The position numbers were made by a program, and so were the translations under genes. From Spirogloea muscicola (taxonomy: Eukaryota; Streptophyta; Zygnematophyceae; Spirogloeales; Spirogloeaceae), in assembly GCA_009602725.1 (NCBI GenBank), contig WELB01000022.1, positions 96,467 to 112,391 of the forward strand: 15,925 nucleotides of DNA. The letters are read 5' to 3'. How positions within the stretch are numbered: the first letter of the stretch is position 1; each line of letters begins with the position of its first letter. Positions 1 through 15,925 of this stretch are shown here, one piece after another. Below the pieces are notes generated by a model. It was not told where the DNA came from and ran no database searches. It saw only the letters and a list, made by a program, of their open reading frames with translations.

Positions 1-5057
<5,057 letters not shown>

Positions 5058-5276
5058 GTGAAGTTAGCAAATTTCTATTCTTTGCCACAAACTTTCGTGC
5101 GCTGCTCTGGCTTTGAAAATATATCTAAATCAGGTGGGGTGGTTTTAAGTATATCCATGGGACATAGGAAGACCCCAATGAAGTTGCAGCGGTACATGGC
5201 AAAGCTGAAGATGGGATGCAGATGAGGGTATGTCGTAGACACTGTTTAAACGTGACATATATGCTTGAGAGAAAAT
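5058..5276. other. Convergent intergenic spacer / 3' UTRs
   Basis: The U2AF stop (5055-5057) faces the far end of the NSUN2 locus. If the NSUN2 tail reaches 5277 the stop codons are only 219 bases apart; if it ends at 5718 they are about 660 apart. I see no TGTAA-type polyadenylation signal (the usual chlorophyte form) on either strand here, and no hairpin or other gene. Overlapping 3' UTRs are likely. Confidence 0.6.
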
Positions 5277-5717
5277 TCATTGGTCTGTCCGTCTTGAAGT
5301 GACACTGTGTACGTGGTCCTCCAATTCCTCCTTAGTGACGTGATCACTGCTGGGAAGGTATTTCTCAGAAGGTGTCTCATGTATCTCTGCTTCAAGCTTG
5401 ACACTCTTGACTCTGTTATCTATTGCAGAGTCAAGTAACGAACTCACAAGTACACCTTCCTCAGGTTGGCAAGCTGTATCGTCATCTACAGACGGGATTG
5501 TCCTTATGGGATCCTGAGCTTCCACTGAGTGTGGAGGGTTTGCCTCCTCCTGGACTGCACCGCCTGTGATTGGAGCGTGATCTTGCTGTGTACGTTGGCT
5601 GTCTTCCTGCAAGATTGCAACTTTCTTCTCCTTTACCATGAGAAGGTCTGAAGTTCTACGACCCGCTGAAAGGTGCATGCAGTGAGATTGAGGGACAAAC
5701 TTACGAAGCGCAGAAAA
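5277..5717 (-). CDS. Possible C-terminal extension of NSUN2 beyond an in-frame TGA
   Basis: Beyond the TGA at 5720-5718 an open frame runs from 5665 to a TGA at 5279-5277. Its translation is acidic and charged (KEELEDHVHSV, VKLEAEIHETPSEKY) and looks like protein rather than random sequence. A 39-base candidate intron (5704-5666) has a strong donor, C|GTAAGT, and a pyrimidine-rich TTTCAG acceptor; splicing it joins the tail in the same frame as NSUN2, but with the TGA still inside. A second option uses a weak donor GA|GTGATT just before the TGA and an acceptor GTAG, which removes the stop and is also phase-correct. It could otherwise be spliced 3' UTR or a separate small gene. Confidence 0.4.
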   Translation of the reverse strand, partial: FSALRKFVPQSHCMHLSAGRRTSDLLMVKEKKVAILQEDSQRTQQDHAPITGGAVQEEANPPHSVEAQDPIRTIPSVDDDTACQPEEGVLVSSLLDSAIDNRVKSVKLEAEIHETPSEKYLPSSDHVTKEELEDHVHSVTSRRTDQ

Positions 5718-11721
<6,004 letters not shown>

Positions 11722-11885
11722 GGCGGGTGCGCGCCGGGCCTCGCCGAGCCGGCCGCCGCGGGGGCGGAGCTCGTGGAGCCGAGTGCTGGGGTTGGGGGTT
11801 CGGGCCAGTGGCACCGCCAGTGCGAGCTGCGTGATCTGAAGCGCCGATTTGTGATTTATGATAGTCCTTAGCACTCCGGCTCCTT
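11722..11885 (-). promoter_or_regulatory. NSUN2: Likely NSUN2 promoter / 5' UTR region
   Basis: This short GC-rich stretch lies between the NSUN2 start codon and the first flanking repeat, so promoter and 5' UTR must lie here or inside the repeat. The frame stays open upstream to about 11874 but has no further ATG, which supports the start at 11721. No clear TATA box is visible. Confidence 0.4.
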
Positions 11886-12330
11886 GCGGACCTTGTCCAT
11901 TCCTCTGGGCTGGCCTCTCCCAGCCACCGGTTAATCTGGCCGCGCTTTTTCTTCANAGAAGAAAGTGCTCGCCCATTGAGAATAGGGGCTGGAACAACCA
12001 GCCCGAAAAAGAATGAACAGAGTACGAGAAGGGGGCCAGGGGAAGCGCTAAGTAACAGAAACAAAGCTGCTACGAGACACTCAGTAAGAAGAAAGGGCTC
12101 GCCCATTGAGGATAGGGGCTGGACAAGCCAGCCCAAAAAAGAATGAACAAAGAACGAGAAGGGGGCCAGAGGAAGCCAGAGGAAGCGCTAAGAAACCAAA
12201 GCACACAAAGAAAGAAAGCAGCTACAAATCACTCAGTAACCCCTGCTAAGCAGCCGCAAATCAGAGAGGCTAGGGTCTGGCTGGCATTTCAAACCCGATT
12301 CTTCCATATCAGCAGCCGCTTTTCTTTTTA
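11886..12330 (+). repeat. Dispersed repeat copy A
   Basis: Its left end (GACCTTGTCCATTCCT, then GGGCTGGCC and CAGCCACCGGTTAATCTGG) and right end (TCTGGCTGGCATTTCA, then ATATCAGCAGCCGC) match copy B at 15376-15620 in the same order and direction. Copy A differs in carrying a 130-base tandem duplication in the middle. A single ambiguous base sits at 11956. The family has internal inverted repeats and no coding capacity, which suggests a miniature non-autonomous element. Confidence 0.75.
11957..12239 (+). repeat. Tandem duplication, period 130 bases
   Basis: Unit 1 (11957-12086) and unit 2 (12087-12239) both start AGAAGAAAG.GCTCGCCCAT and end ACTCAGTAA. Each has a small hairpin of GGGCTGG against CCAGCCC around a short loop, followed by GAATGAACA and GAGAAGGGGGCCAG. 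Unit 2 is longer, partly because of a 10-base tandem repeat (CAGAGGAAGC twice, from 12167). The ambiguous base at 11956 lies immediately before unit 1, so extra units may have been collapsed in assembly. Confidence 0.85.
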
Positions 12331-12339
12331 TTTCCCCTC

Positions 12340-12842
12340 TGCGCATTGAGGTCGAGGGCGCGCGTCGGCTCCATGCCCCCGCGGCGCCGGAGTGCCCCCG
12401 CCGGCTGGCGCTGCTGGCGCTGGTGGCGCTGGCATGGGCGGCGAGACACCGCTGCCGCTGCCGCAGGCTGCGGCCGGCATGCTAGCTGCCGGCAGCCACC
12501 ATGGCAGCCACCGGCTGCGGCTGCCCCGCCGGCTGCGGCTGTCCGGGGGCTGCGCGGCCTTTGCGATCAGGCTGGCGCGATGACAGCGCTGCAGGCCAGA
12601 GCTGCTGTCATCGCGCCAGCCTGATCGCCAAGGCCGCGCAGCCCCCGGACAGCCGCAGCCGGCGTGGCAGCTGCGGCTGGTGGCTGCCATGGCAGCAGCT
12701 GACATGCCGGGCGCGAGCCTGCGGCAGCGGCAGCAGTGCCTCGCCTTCGATGCCAGCGCTACCAGCGCCAACAGCGCCAGCCGGCGGGGGCACTCCGGCG
12801 CGCGGGGGCATGGAGCCGATGCGCATCCTCGGTCTCAACGTG
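12340..12842. repeat. Large palindrome P1 (arms about 245 bp, 16-base spacer)
   Basis: The left arm 12340-12587 and right arm 12604-12842 are imperfect reverse complements. Matching blocks include GGCGCGATGACAGC against GCTGTCATCGCGCC, GGGGGCTGCGCGGCCTT against AAGGCCGCGCAGCCCCC, and CGGCTCCATGCCCCCGCG against the reverse complement in the right arm. The DNA is GC-rich with many GCC/GCG/GGC triplets. The right arm contains an ATG at 12810 and 36 open codons (RILGLNVDVREQQ) that may be the start region of the SANT-like gene; the left arm would be an inverted copy of it. Open frames through the arms are by-products of composition. Confidence 0.85.
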
Positions 12843-12944
12843 GACGTCCGGGAGCAGCAAGTGCGGGACACTGGTGGAGGCGTAGGCAGCAGCCCCGGTG
12901 ATGACGGCAGGGGCTCGTGAAGACATGAGTAGATAGTTACGCTT

Positions 12945-13546
12945 ATGCACGCTGAAGGAGCCGTCGACTTGGCCAAGAAGAGCGGCGTGGTCAAGCTAGG
13001 TGAGCAAAGGTTTGCAATATTGCGTCATCGTTGCGGACGTTCTTCCCTGACAACCGGTGTCATTGGGTCACTCACCGCCTCTTGTCTCCTTCAGGCCAAG
13101 CGCTGGCCTGCCAGCAGATTCGCACCACCATTGTCGGGAAGCATCCGAGCTTCCAACAAGGACACTGAAGCCTGCGGGGCAAGTACAAGCGCCTTGACAA
13201 ATTGCACAAGGACGAGAATAGGAAGAGGGGCACGAGCGGCGAGGCGGCATCAACTCTGCGCGGCACTGCGACCGAGGTCTTCGACATCATCGACTCGTAA
13301 TAGGTATCGAAGCTTAACACTACTATACAGTACGTCTTGACAGCAGCGGCTGGCCGACTGATCTTCCGGGCATGGCGCCCAGGGAGGAGGCCTCGACAAG
13401 TCAGCGGAAGAGGAAGGCCGACGCACAGGCGAATCGGCTGGAGACGCTTCTGACTCATGTTGTAGAACAACAGCAACAGCATCAGCACCAGCAATAACAG
13501 CAACAGGAAGCGGACTCGCGGGACTTTAAGTCCCTGCTCAGCAGGC
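12945..13546 (+). pseudogene. Broken Myb/SANT-like accessory gene of a PIF/Harbinger transposon
   Basis: Autonomous PIF/Harbinger elements carry a transposase and a Myb/SANT-like DNA-binding protein that helps it enter the nucleus and bind ends. Pieces here read in one frame through two phase-correct introns (13000-13094 and 13297-13343): DLAKKSGVVKL; QIRTTIVGKHPSFQ; LRGKYKRLDKLHKDENRK; FDIIDS; then a Lys/Arg patch (SQRKRKADAQANRLE) and a Gln/His-rich segment typical of the C-terminal coiled region. Two in-frame stops break it: TGA at 13166-13168, where a conserved Trp is expected, and TAA at 13495-13497 inside the Gln run. The first exon may begin at 12945 or earlier, inside palindrome P1. 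It ends abruptly at the inverted transposase copy at 13547. The SANT family assignment is from motif memory and context. Confidence 0.6.
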
Positions 13547-13989
13547 CGCACGTCCCTATCATGGCTCCAAGTGATTATGCCGAAAACTCTTACAACTGAA
13601 AGAGCCACCACTCGTGCAGTGGTCCTGCAGGTAGTCGCTACCACAAATCGGAAGATCTGGGACATCGACGTCGGCCGGTTTGGCAGCATGCACGACTTCA
13701 CGGTCTTCTCGCAGAGCAGGATCGGCCTGGCACGCGCGAGCGGGAGACTTGGAGACTACTCTTTGCTTTGGGATGCAGCCTATTCGCCGCGCGGACACAT
13801 GTTGAGTCCTTACAAAGGCTGCCCGGTTTTCAGCCCTCCAAAAGGACTGGAACTACAGGCAGTCAAGCTCCAGAATGGTGGCGAGCAGGCGTTGGGACAT
13901 CTCAAGGGGCGGTTTAGAACACTCCAGAAGCGGGTGGACCCCGAGACGATGTGTGCCCCTCCACATCGGGGCACAGTCTTGAGCGGGAC
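13547..13989 (+). pseudogene. Truncated inverted copy of a PIF/Harbinger transposase
   Basis: The copy starts after the first catalytic Asp region and is fused directly to the end of the SANT-like pseudogene. Visible pieces: AENSYN then a TGA (13597-13599), KSHHS, a 4-base insertion that shifts frame, VVLQVVATTNRKIWDIDVGR, GSMHDFTVF, YSLLWDAAYSPRGHMLSPYKG (second Asp) and GEQALGHLKGRFRTLQKRVD (catalytic Glu). It lacks the N-terminal helix-turn-helix part and the first Asp, so it cannot encode an enzyme. It forms the left arm of palindrome P2, and the frame then runs on into the antisense of the other copy. Confidence 0.85.
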
Positions 13990-14381
13990 GTCCACCCGCT
14001 TCTGCAGTATTCTGAACCGCCCCTTGAGATGTCCCAACGCCTGCTCGACCACCATCATGGAGCTTGACTGCCTGAAGTTCCAGTCCTTTTGGAGGGCTGA
14101 CAACCCCTCCCGGCAGCCTTTGTAAGGATTTAACATGTATTCGCGCGGCGGATAGGCTGCATCCCCAAGCAAAGAGTAGTTCCAGTCTCCCGCTCGCACA
14201 CGCCAGGCCGATCGTGCTCTTCGAGAAGACCGTGAAGTCGTGCATGCTGCCGCACCGGCCGACGTCGAAGTTCCAGATCTTGCGGTTTGCGTCAGCGACT
14301 ACCTGCAGGACCACGGAGTGGTGGCTCTTCCGGTTGTAGTAGTCTTCGGCAGAAACACTTGGAGCCACGATGGAATGTGCG
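13547..14381. repeat. Large palindrome P2 (arms about 392 bp, 50-base spacer)
   Basis: The left arm 13547-13939 and right arm 13990-14381 are inverted copies of the same transposase segment, with substitutions and small indels. The spacer 13940-13989 belongs to the complete (right) copy and holds its own hairpin (GTGCCCC 13953-13959 against GGGGCAC 13968-13974). A transcript across it could fold into a long, slightly mismatched stem. Confidence 0.92.
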
Positions 14382-14726
14382 AGCAGTCAACTGCGCCGAT
14401 GACGTACGGGATGCCTGCGAGCTCCTGGGAATTGGCGGCCATGCTGGCCATCTCCTTGTGCGTCGGCCACTTGACTTGCTCCGGCAGCAGGATGTCTTGA
14501 TGTCCATCAGCATCTCTCTGATGATGATGCTAGCCGTGTTCTCCGCTGTCCCGAGAAGATCGGATGTGGCCCTGATAGGGCTTCCGGTTGCCAGGCGGTG
14601 CAGCGTTGCCGCAATCCTCGCTGCCACCGGCACAGCTGCTCTGAACAACTTCGTGTCCCGCTTCTCGATCCTGCCGCCGAGAGCCTGGACCAGCTCGTCG
14701 AAGACTCTGCGACGTCTTTCCGCCCG
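13940..14726 (-). pseudogene. Frameshifted PIF/Harbinger DDE transposase
   Basis: Near full-length transposase of the DDE_Tnp_4 type, which cuts and joins the transposon ends. Read from 14726: RRRVFDELVQALGG, VAARIAATLHRLATG, ATSDLLGTAENTASIIIREM (helix-turn-helix-like), then in a second frame ILLPEQVKWPTHKEM and GIPYVIGAVDCSHIP (first Asp), then in a third frame AEDYYNRKSHHSVVLQVV and GSMHDFTVF, then after another shift YSLLGDAAYPPREYMLNPYKG (second Asp) and VEQALGHLKGRFRILQKRVD (Glu), ending VPLKTVPR. Three small frame shifts (near 14503, 14370 and 14170) and a TAG at 14729-14727 upstream make it a pseudogene, although all three catalytic residues survive. It converges on the SANT-like gene. 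No terminal inverted repeats or target duplications could be found. Confidence 0.85.
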
Positions 14727-14847
14727 CTAGCTATTCTGATCTGCGCTTACTGACTAGAGAGAAGGCGCGCGGTGCGCATGAAAATGAAAGGGAGGCCAAT
14801 TCTAGCCTTACATATGTCCTGTTAACTGGGTAATGAGCTGGCTAGGG

Positions 14848-14890
14848 GGGACACTAATATCCCCGAGTGAGCACATGCATATCTGACAAG
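14848..14890 (+). repeat. 43-base direct repeat, copy 1
   Basis: GGGACACTAATATCCCC... through ATCTGACAAG matches 15210-15252 with one mismatch (A/G at the ninth base). The copies are 362 bases apart in the same direction. The sequence has no dyad symmetry over its full length. Such a pair could be a tandem-duplication scar, a target-site-like duplication of an insertion between them, or two ends of a small element. Confidence 0.9.
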
Positions 14891-14925
14891 CTATACTGAG
14901 GAGCCAGACCACAACCACGGAAGAA

Positions 14926-14987
14926 AATCTCGTGTATTTGAAACAAACATAGGCCAATGGCCAAGTACAAAGGCAAGCAAGCACATC
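14926..14987 (+). repeat. Dispersed repeat, second copy of the NSUN2 intron-14 repeat
   Basis: Matches 6035-6100 with a 21-base identical core beginning TGGCCAAGTAC and an extra CAAG. It lies next to the first copy of the 43-base direct repeat, so the family may be part of a longer transposable element whose fragment reached the NSUN2 intron. Confidence 0.6.
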
Positions 14988-15134
14988 TAAATATCTACAT
15001 AACCTACAGCAGGTTGACCCGCTCAAAATCCACGGGTCAAAACATAAAGGTCGCTAACCGATGCATGAATACTAGATGTCAGGTACGAAGCCCTTCTGTC
15101 ACCAACTAGAGCTCGCCCAGCTTTCTGATGCAAG

Positions 15135-15177
15135 GCATTAGCCTGAGCTCGCTGAAGCCACTAGCCTGGGCTAATGC
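15135..15177. repeat. Inverted repeat, 15-bp arms
   Basis: GCATTAGCCTGAGCT (15135-15149) pairs with AGCCTGGGCTAATGC (15163-15177) with two mismatches and a 13-base loop. It lies between the two copies of the 43-base direct repeat. Confidence 0.75.
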
Positions 15178-15209
15178 ACGACCAGCACGCTGGTGAATCG
15201 CGAGTGCCT

Positions 15210-15252
15210 GGGACACTGATATCCCCGAGTGAGCACATGCATATCTGACAAG
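15210..15252 (+). repeat. 43-base direct repeat, copy 2
   Basis: Second copy of the repeat at 14848-14890, with G in place of A at the ninth base. The sequence between the copies includes the hairpin at 15135-15177. Confidence 0.9.
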
Positions 15253-15375
15253 CCTGGGAGCGCTGCAGACGCAATGATAGCCGCATTCTATAGCATGCAA
15301 CTAGAGCTTACTGAGAGCCCCCTTGCTGCCGCCTTTGCGACTACTATCTTGCTCTTTCCGCCATCCGGCCCCTTC

Positions 15376-15620
15376 AGACCTTGTCCATTCCTGTGAAGAA
15401 AGCGCGGCCAGATTGACTGGTGGCTGGAAAAGTCCAGCCCATTCCTTTGGGCTGACCGCTCACAGCCACCAGTCAATTGGGACTCGCTGTTTCTTTCTGC
15501 GCGAACACTCTCAGGAGCTTCGGAAGTTTCTGCTCAGTGAACACCTGCTCCGTCATGAACACCTGTATGCATCTGGCTGGCATTTCACAGCCGATTCTTT
15601 AATATCAGCAGCCGCATTCA
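15376..15620 (+). repeat. Dispersed repeat copy B with fold-back core
   Basis: Same family as 11886-12330: shared left end (GACCTTGTCCATTCCT) and right end (TCTGGCTGGCATTTCA, ATATCAGCAGCCGC). The core is an inverted repeat of about 32-35 bases (15395-15426 against 15463-15497; GACTGGTGGCTG against CAGCCACCAGTC), with a nested CAGCCC/GGGCTG stem. Copy A keeps one half of this fold-back (11921-11955), in the orientation of the right stem but with the left stem's GCGCGGCCAGATT sequence. The structure is MITE-like; no coding capacity. Confidence 0.75.
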
Positions 15621-15925
15621 CTCTCAGTGAAGCCGACCTGCAGCTGGTGGAGCCAGCCGGTCGGCTGCGTGCAGCTCCACAGGAGGCGCGGTGCTCGCTC
15701 CTCCTCCCCGTGCAGCATCATCATGGCCACGGCAGCCATGGTCTCGAGCTGCAGCAGATCCGCCTCCGCTCGGGCGCCATGGCTGCAGGCCTGGTCGGCA
15801 GGCGGAGGGGAGGAGCTTGCGCCTGCGGGGGCGCTCGGCCAGGCTGCAGGCGGCGCCGCTGCTGCTGGGGCCTGGAGCTGCTGCCCAGGCGCGGCGCCGC
15901 AGCCGCCGCTGCCGTCGCGCCGCCC
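15621..15925. other. GC-rich window edge, possible partial gene on either strand
   Basis: On + an ATG at 15723 opens a frame that is uninterrupted to the window end (67 codons; starts MATAAMVSSCSRSASARAP, which would suit an organelle transit peptide). On - a frame is open from the window end to a TGA at 15607-15605 (106 codons; includes ADLLQLETMAAVAMMM), ending inside repeat copy B. Both are Ala/Gly/Pro-rich, as any GC-rich DNA would give, so neither is a firm call. Confidence 0.3.

Larger units (their letters stand above)
14727..15375. other. Gene-free stretch with small repeats
   Basis: No convincing open frame or RNA gene is visible. It is more AT-rich than its surroundings and holds the 43-base direct repeats, the second copy of the intron-14 repeat (14926-14987) and a short hairpin (15135-15177). 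The right terminus of the Harbinger element should lie here but I cannot place it. Confidence 0.6.

Noticed and set aside
12328-12920. Open frames on both strands through palindrome P1 as a repeat-protein gene
   Set aside because: The same frames appear mirrored because the DNA is an inverted repeat of GC-rich triplets; there is no domain and no sensible start.
12340-15252. CRISPR array or phage-like system in the repeat region
   Set aside because: Repeats are few, long and inverted or dispersed, without regular spacers; the gene structures are eukaryotic.

Overview
The window looks like nuclear DNA of a green alga, most likely a chlorophyte, though the lineage call is only moderately supported. 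It carries two conserved intron-rich eukaryotic genes that face each other tail to tail, followed by about 4 kb of decayed transposon and repeats. Pointers to a green alga are the very GC-rich, Ala/Gly/Arg-rich first exons, short phase-consistent introns with GT-AG (one GC-AG) borders, plant-like motifs in both proteins, and a plant-type AAACCCTAAA motif in one intron.

Layout: 1-122 is pure T and 123-239 is an unbroken purine run starting with about 42 GA units. The frame through the GA tract opens the large subunit of splicing factor U2AF (+ strand, 11 exons to a stop at 5057, at least 1007 residues, 5' end not resolved). Convergent to it is an NSUN2/TRM4-type RNA cytosine-5 methyltransferase (- strand, 15 exons from an ATG at 11721 to a TGA at 5718). 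All fifteen exons join in phase to give 959 residues with both catalytic cysteine motifs. A further 400 bases of open frame lie beyond that TGA.

From about 11.88 kb to 15.62 kb the sequence is repetitive. Two same-direction copies of one dispersed repeat (11886-12330 and 15376-15620) bracket a ruined PIF/Harbinger DNA transposon. This has a Myb/SANT-like accessory gene on + and a near-complete DDE transposase on -, facing each other, both broken by stops or frameshifts. Between them lies a second, truncated transposase copy in the opposite direction, making a palindrome with arms of about 390 bp. A second palindrome with arms of about 245 bp lies just upstream. Smaller direct and inverted repeats fill 14.8-15.6 kb. 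The last 300 bases are GC-rich and open on both strands, probably the edge of something cut by the window.

Functionally the two intact genes are housekeeping RNA-processing factors: 3' splice-site recognition and m5C modification of tRNA/mRNA. Nothing shows that they work together. The transposon region looks inactive as a protein source, but its long inverted repeats could give hairpin RNA if transcribed.
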